Below are positions 47,280 to 55,203 of a stretch of DNA of 64,000 bases, in pieces. Within the stretch, counting starts at the first letter, position 1. Every line of letters begins with the position of its first letter. A program made the position numbers and the translations under genes. The notes below the pieces were generated by a model, which searched no databases, was not told the DNA's origin, and saw only the letters and a list, made by a program, of their open reading frames with translations. The stretch comes from Anabaena sp051781005 (GTDB lineage: Bacteria; Cyanobacteriota; Cyanobacteriia; Cyanobacteriales; Nostocaceae). The stretch covers positions 62,001 to 126,000 of the forward strand of contig NZ_JBPWOA010000005.1 of assembly GCF_051781005.1 (NCBI RefSeq), read 5' to 3'.

Positions 47280-48350
47280 TCAGCGGATTTTAACAAACCC
47301 AGCTTGGGTAATTAGTTCCTGTCCCTGCTCTGTTAGCAGTAAGTTAGCATAAGCAACACCTGCTTGCTCCTCAGTTTGACCAATCTGTTTGACCACCACA
47401 AACAGATTTCGGGTAATCGGGTATTTTCCTGATTGAAAAGCCTTGATGTTCAATTGGTTCCGTTTATCAGGACACTCATTAGGGATAACAAATGGTTCTT
47501 GATAGGGAGCAATATATTGCCCTGGCATTCGCCCCAAAGGCAAGGGTTTAATGGAACATTGAGGAACAACCTCTGGGGCAGAAGCGTAATAGATGCCACC
47601 AGGACTATCAGCCACCTTTTTTAGGGCTTGGGTGGTCGTAGAGATAAACTCTACTTGGGGACTGAAAGCTTGACCACCCAAAATGTCTTGGACAAAAAGT
47701 TCAACTGTACCACCATCACTGATACGACGAGAATACGGCTTGATTGACAAATTGGGACCACCGACCTGGTTCCAATTATTGATCTTGCCTGTGTAGATAG
47801 ATTTAAGTTGGTCTATAGTCAATCCTGGGATATTCAGATTAGGGTTTACGGCTACAGCTAACCCATCAATAGCTACAGGAATTTGACTGAGTTTGAACCC
47901 ACGCTGCTGGGCGCGATTTAATTCTTGGTCTAAAATCGGTCGTGAGGACTGAGCAAAAGTTAGTTGACCATTAATTAATGACTGTATCCCTGTACCAGAG
48001 CCAGGAGTCGCATTACTGGGTTGTACATAACGTAGCCGGAACTCTGGTCTTGCTGCTTGAAGTGCTGGATCTATTGCCAGTCGAATTGGGGCCCAAGAAG
48101 TACTACCACCGTAATTGAATAATCCTGTAGGAACATTTTGGACATTAGCAAATGTTGTACCTTGAGAGTTTTTTGATGTATTCTGGGGTTGATTTTGATT
48201 ACTAGAGCTAGAATTGCTTGACTGAGAGCTAATAATTTGCTCTAGGTTAACATTTGACTTTCCGGTAAACCACCAAAAACCGACACCTATGAGCGATATT
48301 GTTGTTAACAGAGATATGGCGAGAATAAGCGTTTCATTTTTTTGAGTCAT
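47280..48350 (-). CDS. Membrane-anchored PstS-type substrate-binding protein
   Basis: 356 residues. An N-terminal signal anchor, TQKNETLILAISLLTTISL, is followed by a Ser/Asn/Gln-rich linker (about 35-65). The binding domain has FNYGGSTSWAPIRLAID, SGTGIQSLINGQLTFAQSSR, LKSIYTGKINNWNQVGG and SRRISDGGTVELF, the type II (PstS-like) phosphate-binding pattern with the SGT loop. No pstCAB genes are nearby. The same anchor sequence begins the type I binding protein at 49.2-50.6 kb, suggesting a shared system. A sensing rather than transport role is possible. Confidence 0.85.
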   Translation of the reverse strand: MTQKNETLILAISLLTTISLIGVGFWWFTGKSNVNLEQIISSQSSNSSSSNQNQPQNTSKNSQGTTFANVQNVPTGLFNYGGSTSWAPIRLAIDPALQAARPEFRLRYVQPSNATPGSGTGIQSLINGQLTFAQSSRPILDQELNRAQQRGFKLSQIPVAIDGLAVAVNPNLNIPGLTIDQLKSIYTGKINNWNQVGGPNLSIKPYSRRISDGGTVELFVQDILGGQAFSPQVEFISTTTQALKKVADSPGGIYYASAPEVVPQCSIKPLPLGRMPGQYIAPYQEPFVIPNECPDKRNQLNIKAFQSGKYPITRNLFVVVKQIGQTEEQAGVAYANLLLTEQGQELITQAGFVKIR

Positions 48351-48463
48351 ACAAAGTCAGATTTATTGAAAGTATTAATTTATTTTTCAAACATTCTCAT
48401 AAAACTTTGTTCAGATTGGTAAATCCAATCTGAATTATCTGAATTCTATCTAGAACATAGGTT

Positions 48464-49051
48464 TTAATTTTTACCCCAAGTATTTGTGAATACAAATTCC
48501 TGTTGGGGTTTGCGTTGTCGCGGAGCAAATTCACGCTGTTGGTATTGTTCAGGTAGAGCTTGGGGATCGCCTGGATAACCAATTGCGATCGCACTTACTG
48601 CCTCATATCCCTCTGGAATGCTATATAAATCACGCGCTTTAGATGCATCAAATCCTGCCATCTGGTGAACAAACAAGCCTAAAGAGGTTGCTTGAATAAC
48701 AAGACTGCAAACTGCTCCTCCTAGATCATAAAAAGCATGACGGTTCGGTTGTCCATTCTTCTCAAAATTAAGTTTGGCTACCGAGATCATGAGAACAGGA
48801 GCATTCTTTGCCCATACTTGATTTGGTTCTACTAGACAACTCAGCAGCTTGCTAAATTCTTCTGGATTTTCCTGAGTGGCAACAATAAAATGCCAAGGTT
48901 GCTCATTATAGGAAGAAGCCGACCAGCGAGCCGCTTCTAACAAACTATGAAGTGTTTCTGCTTCTATCTGTTTGTCTGCAAAGGCTAAGGGACTCCAGCG
49001 TTGTTGCAGCAACTGATGAATTGGATATTGGGGATTAGCTAGTTTTTCCAT
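48464..49051 (-). CDS. Nitroreductase-family FMN oxidoreductase
   Basis: 195 residues. QRWSPLAFADKQIEAETLHS, ARWSASSYNEQPWHFIVA (FMN-binding Ser/Asn region) and FYDLGGAVCSLVIQATSLGL are typical of single-domain nitroreductases. The late AIAIGYPGDPQAL is the usual final strand. It likely reduces quinones or nitroaromatics with NAD(P)H as a cytosolic homodimer. It lies between two binding-protein genes on the same strand, with about 100 bp on either side, so co-transcription is uncertain. Confidence 0.9.
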   Translation of the reverse strand: MEKLANPQYPIHQLLQQRWSPLAFADKQIEAETLHSLLEAARWSASSYNEQPWHFIVATQENPEEFSKLLSCLVEPNQVWAKNAPVLMISVAKLNFEKNGQPNRHAFYDLGGAVCSLVIQATSLGLFVHQMAGFDASKARDLYSIPEGYEAVSAIAIGYPGDPQALPEQYQQREFAPRQRKPQQEFVFTNTWGKN

Positions 49052-49150
49052 GATTTTTTCTCTTGAATTCCCAGTAACTTATGTGTCAAAGTATCAAGCC
49101 CCAACACATAACTTAATTACAAATTATGAATTACAAATTACGAATAATTT

Positions 49151-50554
49151 TTAATTGTCTCGTATCGGCTCAAAATCATACCCAGTGCGGGAACGATTAC
49201 CGGGAACAATTTTCACGAGTTGAACTGGGGCATTGCGATCGCCTGATTGCAAAAAGCGAATTGCGCCAGAAGCACCTGTAGCAGAGAAATCTGACGAAAG
49301 TAAAGCTTGTTGAATTCCAGACCGGGTAGGATTAATTTCTAGCGCCGCAATAAAGGCTTTTGTGGCATCATATGCTAGGGCAGTACGCCAACTCACATCA
49401 CCACCCCATAACTGCCGGGACTTTTGGGGAAAATCTGACTTAGAATCACCATCAATATGCCAGGGAACAGCCACTATCATTCCTGTTGCTTGTTCTCTAC
49501 CAATTTCTAAAGTTTTCACAGTATAAACATCATCACCTCCCAGAACACTCAGACGTTTCTGATTCACCTGAACTACTTGCAGTGCTTTGTCTAAAGTGTC
49601 GGTATTAGTAGCTAACATTAATACTTCTACCCCTTCCTGAATTGCCTGTTCTACACTTTTGGCTGCACTAAAATTTGCCTGAGATAAATCAACCTCCCTG
49701 AATATTTGTCCACCTTCCAATGCTAGAGAGGAAACAAATTCAGATTTTAAAGATTGGCTATAGTTACTTTGGGAATTAAAGAAAACGACTGCCTTTTTTT
49801 TCTGTAATTTTTTTACCATGTAATTCGCTAGGTTTCTAGCAGCCATGAAATCACTGGGAACAGTGCGAAAAACATAGCGACTAAAGTTAGAAATTTTCAC
49901 TGAAGTACTAGTAGGAGAAATGGCGACAAGTTCTCCAGAATTATAAACAGTACCTGCGGCTAAAGTTGTATCGCTGGTATTGGGGCCAATTACACCTAAT
50001 ACTTCAGAATTTTTGACTAAAGTGGCTGCAATTTGTTTGGATATTTCTGGATTATCTTCATCGTTGGCGATTCCTATTTTTAAAGGTACGCCTTTAATTC
50101 CTCCAGCAGTATTAATTTCACTTTGGGCTTGAGCCATGCCCCGTAAAATCTCTAATGCTGCATTGGGGTTATTACCAATCGGTAAAGATGTAACTATAGT
50201 ATAGTTTTTGCCGTTGCCAATGCGGGCATTATTCTGATATATCAGTGCTTCTGGGTCATTACGATTGTTTTTGAGCGAGGCTGTGAAATCTGCAATTGCT
50301 TTTTCATAGTTTTTATTAGCTATTGCTTGTATCCCATCTTTTTTGGCTGGAAAAATATTGCCAATAGTTAAACTTTTTTCTCCAAAGCTAATTCGTTCAT
50401 TAATTGGTTGGTTGTTATTTGTTTGATTAGGAGTATTGGCATTTTCAAATTTAACTCCAGCTTTATTCACAAAAAACCAAATACCACCACCCAGTATGCC
50501 AATTGTTAACAGCAGAGATATAACTAAAACTTTGGTTTCATTTTTTTGGGACAT
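49151..50554 (-). CDS. Membrane-anchored type I periplasmic-binding protein (branched-chain amino acid type)
   Basis: 467 residues. The anchor is SQKNETKVLVISLLLTIGIL, then a polar linker and a TPR-like helical pair (AIANKNYEKAIADFTASLKN, residues about 75-110). The binding domain (about 118-455) has GMAQAQSEINTAGGIKGVPL, GVIGPNTSDTTLAAGTVYN and ISPTSTSVKISNFSRYVFR, as in LivJ/ANF-receptor proteins. No permease or ATPase genes are adjacent. Eleven bases separate it from the upstream Ser/Thr kinase gene, so it may give the kinase a ligand input. Confidence 0.87.
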   Translation of the reverse strand: MSQKNETKVLVISLLLTIGILGGGIWFFVNKAGVKFENANTPNQTNNNQPINERISFGEKSLTIGNIFPAKKDGIQAIANKNYEKAIADFTASLKNNRNDPEALIYQNNARIGNGKNYTIVTSLPIGNNPNAALEILRGMAQAQSEINTAGGIKGVPLKIGIANDEDNPEISKQIAATLVKNSEVLGVIGPNTSDTTLAAGTVYNSGELVAISPTSTSVKISNFSRYVFRTVPSDFMAARNLANYMVKKLQKKKAVVFFNSQSNYSQSLKSEFVSSLALEGGQIFREVDLSQANFSAAKSVEQAIQEGVEVLMLATNTDTLDKALQVVQVNQKRLSVLGGDDVYTVKTLEIGREQATGMIVAVPWHIDGDSKSDFPQKSRQLWGGDVSWRTALAYDATKAFIAALEINPTRSGIQQALLSSDFSATGASGAIRFLQSGDRNAPVQLVKIVPGNRSRTGYDFEPIRDN

Positions 50555-50565
50555 AAACGATGTTT

Positions 50566-51945
50566 TTAAAGTATTGAAGATAATAATTTATAAATTAGTC
50601 GAAATATGGCTGTCATAGCAATGCTTACTAAGGCAGCAGCAACCGCTAAAATAACTACTTGTTGAAGGACAATACCTCCCCGTAAATAAGGGAAGAAAAA
50701 TATAATTGCAAAACTGATTCCCGCAATAATTAACAAGTCATATTTTTCTAGCCAGCGTTTAGTTTGGCTAAAAATGAGGATACCCAAAACCACAAAAGAA
50801 ATTGCTAAAGTGATGATTGGATTTTTGACTAAACTCAAAAGTGCGATCGCTATTAATGCCCCTTCAAAACCGCTAAAAGCCGCTCCAGCTAACAATTCCC
50901 AGATAGCAAAGGCTGGTTGAACTGGTACTGGTTTTTGTGGTGGTTGTGGTATTAATGGGGGTGGTTGTATTTGTGGTGGTGCTGTTGGGGGAACCGAGGG
51001 AGGAGAAAGGGCTTCTAGCACTTCCTGGGCTGACTGAAAGCGTTGACTAGCAGCAGGTAGCAGCATTTTGTCTAAAATATCAGCAAGTCTGGGGTTGACT
51101 TTGATTTGAGAACGCCATTTCCATTGGTTGCTGTAGGCATCAAAAAGTTTATTTGCTTCTTGACCAGTCATTAAAGTGATGAGGGTAACAGCTAAAGCAT
51201 ATAAATCTGTAGATGGAAATACTTGACTTCCTGACATTTGTTCTGGTGGTGCAAACCCCATAGAATAAATTCCTGTGGAACCAGCAGCACCAGAAGGAGC
51301 ATTAGCGACTAACTTAACTGCACCAAAATCTAGTAAAAATAGTGTGCCATCTCGACGACGCATGATATTAGAGGGTTTAATGTCTCTGTGGATAATGCCT
51401 CTATCGTGGATAAATGTCAGCACTGGGAGAATTTCTCTGAGTATTTCTAGTACTTGGACTTGGGAAAAATTGCCATTTTGGGCTAATTCTTCTTCTAAGT
51501 TTTGCCCATCAATATATTCTTGGACTAAATAAAAAAACTGGTCTTGAGTTCCTGGTTGTAAACCCTGAATTACTACAGGAAAGAAAGCAAATAAATCAGG
51601 AATTTGTTTATGTTCATTACCTATTTGGGCTAAAACTTCTGCTTCTCTTTCAAATAAATTTTGTGCTAATTGTAGTTGATCTGATGTTAAATTACCTGCC
51701 GGTTGGAATTGTTTAACTACACATAAGCGCATTCCTGGAATCCGGCGATCACTTGCTAAAAAGGCGGCTCCAAAGCCTCCTCTGCCTAGTAGACTAGTAG
51801 GAACATAGCGACCATCTAACAACAGTGGCATACCACAGCTAGTACAATATTTCTGCTGTGTTGTTTTTAGGGTTGTCAGATTATCTAAATCGGCAAAATA
51901 GTTTTTTGGGCGCGGGCAGCGTGGACGAGTGCAGTAAACTTCCAT
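50566..51945 (-). CDS. Ser/Thr protein kinase with C-terminal membrane domain
   Basis: 459 residues. A zinc-ribbon-like N-terminus (CTRPRCPRP and CTSCGMPLLLDG) precedes the kinase domain (about 48-315): glycine loop LLGRGGFGAAFLA, catalytic Lys in CVVKQFQP, HRDIKPSNIM, LLDFGAVK and GFAPPEQMSG. A proline-rich linker follows, then about four hydrophobic segments (IALLSLVKNPIITLAISF, LLIIAGISFAIIFFF, VVILAVAAALVSIAM). No extracytoplasmic sensor domain is fused. The type I binding protein gene follows after 11 bp, suggesting an operon. Confidence 0.9.
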   Translation of the reverse strand: MEVYCTRPRCPRPKNYFADLDNLTTLKTTQQKYCTSCGMPLLLDGRYVPTSLLGRGGFGAAFLASDRRIPGMRLCVVKQFQPAGNLTSDQLQLAQNLFEREAEVLAQIGNEHKQIPDLFAFFPVVIQGLQPGTQDQFFYLVQEYIDGQNLEEELAQNGNFSQVQVLEILREILPVLTFIHDRGIIHRDIKPSNIMRRRDGTLFLLDFGAVKLVANAPSGAAGSTGIYSMGFAPPEQMSGSQVFPSTDLYALAVTLITLMTGQEANKLFDAYSNQWKWRSQIKVNPRLADILDKMLLPAASQRFQSAQEVLEALSPPSVPPTAPPQIQPPPLIPQPPQKPVPVQPAFAIWELLAGAAFSGFEGALIAIALLSLVKNPIITLAISFVVLGILIFSQTKRWLEKYDLLIIAGISFAIIFFFPYLRGGIVLQQVVILAVAAALVSIAMTAIFRLIYKLLSSIL

Positions 51946-51965
51946 GTTAGTTTTTATTCATTGGC

Positions 51966-51993
51966 CATTAGTCATTAGTCATTAGTCATTAGC
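51966..51993. repeat. Heptamer tandem repeat (CATTAGT type)
   Basis: About four consecutive CATTAGT units upstream of the kinase gene. Related TGAATTC and GACTACTGACTATTGAC words follow to about 52125. STRR class; no gene. Confidence 0.75.
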
Positions 51994-52131
51994 TACAGCA
52001 ATGGACAGGGTGATTAGGATATCAATAAATGATCAAACTCATGCTAAAACAGGATTTTGATCCTGAATTCTGAATTCTGACTCCTGCTATATTTACTTTT
52101 GACTACTGACTATTGACTTTTGACAAAATGT

Positions 52132-53145
52132 TTATTCTGCGTCGGATGAGTTGGGTGTTAGTGTATCTAATGTAGCTACCGCTAAATCCTTGTGTGATAA
52201 TTTTAACGTATCTCCATCCCATCCAGGAGTAGCAAATTGGGGTAAGATTTCCTGACTAAAGGCTTCTGCGGCTTTAGAACGATAGCGATTGGGATTAACA
52301 ATCAACCACAAAGTGCGTTTAACGATAACTCCTTCAATAGGAACACGATGCAGCACACCCATTTGTAATTCTTTAGCGATCGCAGCAGTAGAGACAAAAG
52401 CTGCCCCCAATCCAGATTGCACAGCGTTTTTAATAGCTTCAATGGAATTTAGTTCCATTTCAAATTTAAAACGTCTGGTATCAATTTCACAGCGTGCTAA
52501 TACCTGATCAATGACTTTGCGGATAGTGGATTGGGAGTCTAGAGCAATGAATTGTAGTTTATATAGGTCTTCTCTTTGAATGGTTTCGAGTTTAGCAAAG
52601 GGATGGGATGTAGGTAAAATCAGCGCCAGTTCATCTTCAGCGTAAGGAACGATTTCCAAAGATTCTGCCAGTTCTCCGGGAATCTCGCCACCGATGATCG
52701 CTAAATCAACTTGTCCATTAGCCACACTCCAAGCCGTGCGACGGGTAGAGTGGACGTGTAATTGTACAGCCACATCTGGATATTTTTGTCGAAACATTCC
52801 AATCATGCGCGGTAAAAGATAAGTGCCGGTAGTTTGAGAAGCTCCAACAATTAAAGTACCGCCTTGAAGATTTTGTAAATCCTCAATAGCACGACAAGTT
52901 TCTTGACACAGACTGAGGATTTTTTCACCGTAGCTCAGGAGTAGATGCCCGGCTTCGGTTAATTGGGCGCGTCGTCCTCCCCGATCAAATAAGGGGACAT
53001 CCAGTTGGCGTTCCAGGTTTTGTACTTGCAAACTGACTGCTGGTTGGGAGACGTAAAGACTGTCAGCGGCGCGTTTGAAGCTCCCTTCTGCGGCGATCGC
53101 TTTGAGAATGCGTAACTGATCTAAAGTGAAAGGAAGGTCAGACAT
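52132..53145 (-). CDS. rbcR: LysR-type regulator of carbon-fixation genes, RbcR
   Basis: 337 residues from the ATG at 53145 (MSDLPFTLDQLRILKAI). The winged-helix N-terminus has AAEGSFKRAADSLYVSQPAV then SLQVQNLERQLDVPLFDR, and the effector domain runs from about residue 95. It strongly resembles the cyanobacterial/plastid RbcR (Ycf30) group, which activates the Rubisco operon and related genes; CmpR and NdhR are paralogues, so the subgroup is from memory. It is divergent from the NnrU gene and close to ndhF1. Confidence 0.87.
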   Translation of the reverse strand: MSDLPFTLDQLRILKAIAAEGSFKRAADSLYVSQPAVSLQVQNLERQLDVPLFDRGGRRAQLTEAGHLLLSYGEKILSLCQETCRAIEDLQNLQGGTLIVGASQTTGTYLLPRMIGMFRQKYPDVAVQLHVHSTRRTAWSVANGQVDLAIIGGEIPGELAESLEIVPYAEDELALILPTSHPFAKLETIQREDLYKLQFIALDSQSTIRKVIDQVLARCEIDTRRFKFEMELNSIEAIKNAVQSGLGAAFVSTAAIAKELQMGVLHRVPIEGVIVKRTLWLIVNPNRYRSKAAEAFSQEILPQFATPGWDGDTLKLSHKDLAVATLDTLTPNSSDAE

Positions 53146-53227
53146 AAGGCTCAACCCACAAACTTTGAAAGGAGCGGATTTGGCAATAAATCAAATTTTA
53201 CAGCTATAAGCTGGGTATAATTTATTG

Positions 53228-53427
53228 CAACTTCGAGGTAGAGGCTTTACTCAAACAAGACATTACCACAACATCTTGAATAAAGTTCTCTTTTAAACAC
53301 TAGGTGGTATTAGTTGTATTGCACTTTCAACTTCGAGGCTTGACACCAAGAAGACGTTACCACAACATCTTGACTAAAGTCTCCTTGTGCATACTTTGTG
53401 GTATTGGTGGTACTGAATTTAGTTTTC
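53228..53427. repeat. Imperfect tandem duplication of about 100 bp between rbcR and the NnrU gene
   Basis: Two copies, beginning CAACTTCGAGG at 53228 and 53328, share TTACCACAACATCTTGA and GGTGGTATT-like ends with a period near 100 bp. The duplication fills most of the divergent promoter region. Confidence 0.85.
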
Positions 53428-53451
53428 TTTAAGATTACTTCACTTGTGTCT

Positions 53452-54168
53452 ATGATGCCGAATCCTTGGTTCACCTCCAGTTATTTTGTCATGCTGGGGC
53501 TACAATTAGCATTTGCGATCGCTCACAGCGGAGGCGCAGCCCTTCGTCCTTGGGCAGAAAAATACATCGGACCAAGACTTTATCGCATTTTATTTGCATT
53601 AGTTAGCTTACCCTTAGCAGGAATATTAATTGTTTACTTTTTTAACCACCGTTATGATGGCTTGCAACTGTGGCAAGTGCAAGGCATACCGGGAGTAAAA
53701 GCAGTAGTTTGGGTGCTATCAGCGATTTCGTTTTTATTTTTATACCCTGCCACCTTCAATTTACTAGAAATTGCGGCTATTCAAAAGCCAGAAGTTCGTC
53801 TCTACGAGACAGGAATTATGCGGATTACTCGCCATCCGCAAATGGTAGGACAAGTGATTTGGTGCGTTGCTCATACCCTCTGGTTAGGGACTACTTTTAC
53901 CCTAGTCACATCACTGGGTTTAGTGCTACATCACCTCTTTGGGGTTTGGCATGGAGATCGTCGTTTGCGCGATCGCTATGGAGAAGCTTTTGAAGTAGTT
54001 AAACAGCGAACTTCAATTATTCCCTTTCAAGCAATTTTTGATGGTCGTCAATCTCTCAAATGGGAAGAATTTCTGCGTCCTGCTTACTTGGGAGTTGCCA
54101 TTTTTGTCGCTTTGCTTTGGTGGTCACACCCCTTGTTAGTCGTAGCAACTAGTAGGATAGCGTGGTAG
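53452..54168 (+). CDS. NnrU-family membrane protein (Z-ISO-like)
   Basis: About 238 residues from ATG at 53452 (53455 also possible); the frame upstream to 53398 lies in the duplicated repeat. Five or six membrane helices. Conserved features are FAIAHSGGAALRP, MRITRHPQMVGQVIWCVAHT and LHHLFGVWHGDRRLRDRYG. The His residues recall the heme-ligating histidines of plant 15-cis-zeta-carotene isomerase (Z-ISO), a homologue. NnrU itself was named from denitrifiers. In cyanobacteria the role is not settled; carotenoid isomerisation is one possibility. A terminator follows. Confidence 0.82.
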   Translation: MMPNPWFTSSYFVMLGLQLAFAIAHSGGAALRPWAEKYIGPRLYRILFALVSLPLAGILIVYFFNHRYDGLQLWQVQGIPGVKAVVWVLSAISFLFLYPATFNLLEIAAIQKPEVRLYETGIMRITRHPQMVGQVIWCVAHTLWLGTTFTLVTSLGLVLHHLFGVWHGDRRLRDRYGEAFEVVKQRTSIIPFQAIFDGRQSLKWEEFLRPAYLGVAIFVALLWWSHPLLVVATSRIAW

Positions 54169-54368
54169 TTTTTAGTGATCCCCAAGATCACAATAAATAC
54201 TAATCTCATAAAAATTCCCGGTTATCAATTACCACCAAATCAATGTAGGATAAATTCAAATAGCTTTCAGTGGGATTTTCCTCCGTTAGTTTGAGATTTT
54301 ATATTTGGTAGTTGCTGGTCAAGTTACTTTCCTGGGGAGGAAACGGCAATCAGGAGTTAAACATCAAC

Positions 54369-54401
54369 AAAAGCCAGCGCGACATTCACGGTGGCTTTTT
54401 T
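54369..54401 (+). terminator. Rho-independent terminator downstream of the NnrU gene
   Basis: Stem AAAAGCCA / TGGCTTTT with a 15-base loop and a run of T residues, 200 bp after the stop codon. Confidence 0.8.
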
Positions 54402-54418
54402 GTCAGCACAACCATAAA

Positions 54419-54460
54419 AGCGCTGAATTATTACATAGCTATACTGTAATTATAAGCGCT
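54419..54460. repeat. 42-bp imperfect palindrome upstream of the thioredoxin-like gene
   Basis: AGCGCT arms at both ends and inner ATTACA / TGTAAT arms around TAGCTATAC. It lies about 80 bp before the start codon, where an operator or hairpin leader could act. Between it and the NnrU gene there is only the terminator. Confidence 0.7.
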
Positions 54461-54540
54461 AATATTCCTAAAGACTGACTTGCCAATCTCTGCTAATGCT
54501 AGTTACTTTGATATAAAAACCCTATAAATCAAGAGGCGTC

Positions 54541-54927
54541 ATGGTGTTGTCGGTCAGTGAGCGGACATTTACTCAAGAAGTTTTAGAATCTCCAATTCCT
54601 GTGTTAGTTAATTTTGAGGCTCCTTGGTGTGGCTTGTGTCGCATCATCCACCCTTTGTTGCTACAATTTCAAGCTCAATGCGGCGACGAAATTAAACTTG
54701 TGGGAGTTAACGCCGACCAGAATTTCAAGCTATCTACCACCTATAGACTTAAGTCACTACCAACTTTACTGTTGATTGAAAAAGGTATAGTCCGACAGCG
54801 CCTAGAAGGTTTTCGCAGTAGAGAAGATTTACGTCTGGCCTTAGAAGAAATAAAACTCAACTACATTACTAACCCTAAAACCTACAGTATCCCCAAAACA
54901 GCAGACCTAGAATGCCACACAGTTTGA
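54541..54927 (+). CDS. Thioredoxin-like protein, WCGLC active site
   Basis: 128 residues with a thioredoxin fold: NFEAPWCGLCRIIHPLLLQF (Cys30 and Cys33) and LKSLPTLLLIEKG with the cis-Pro loop. The active-site dipeptide is Gly-Leu rather than the Gly-Pro of canonical thioredoxin, and about 20 residues extend past the usual end. It probably reduces or shuttles disulphides in the cytosol. A hairpin terminator 130 bp downstream separates it from ndhF1. Confidence 0.9.
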   Translation: MVLSVSERTFTQEVLESPIPVLVNFEAPWCGLCRIIHPLLLQFQAQCGDEIKLVGVNADQNFKLSTTYRLKSLPTLLLIEKGIVRQRLEGFRSREDLRLALEEIKLNYITNPKTYSIPKTADLECHTV

Positions 54928-55053
54928 TGAGGGACAGGGGCCAGGGAACAGGGGCAGGGGCAGAAAATATATAATTCCTGATCTTCACCAATATCTCCAT
55001 ATCCGATACCCAATCCCCAGTAAAAAGTCCCCAAATCTAAAACCATGCTTAAC

Positions 55054-55087
55054 ACCCCACCAAGAGCTTCATAGGTGGGGTATTTTA
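55054..55087 (+). terminator. Terminator hairpin upstream of ndhF1
   Basis: ACCCCACC / GGTGGGGT 8-bp stem with a 12-base loop, followed by ATTTTAT. It probably ends transcription from the thioredoxin-like gene. Confidence 0.75.
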
Positions 55088-55203
55088 TCCTGTAGGGTGT
55101 GTGTCACAATTATTAACAGTTCCGACCTGGACAGTTGCCTGCAAAGGAAGCTTCCGCAGCACTATCCTAACTTAGTCAAGAATTATAAAAGTAGGCGTCA
55201 GTG

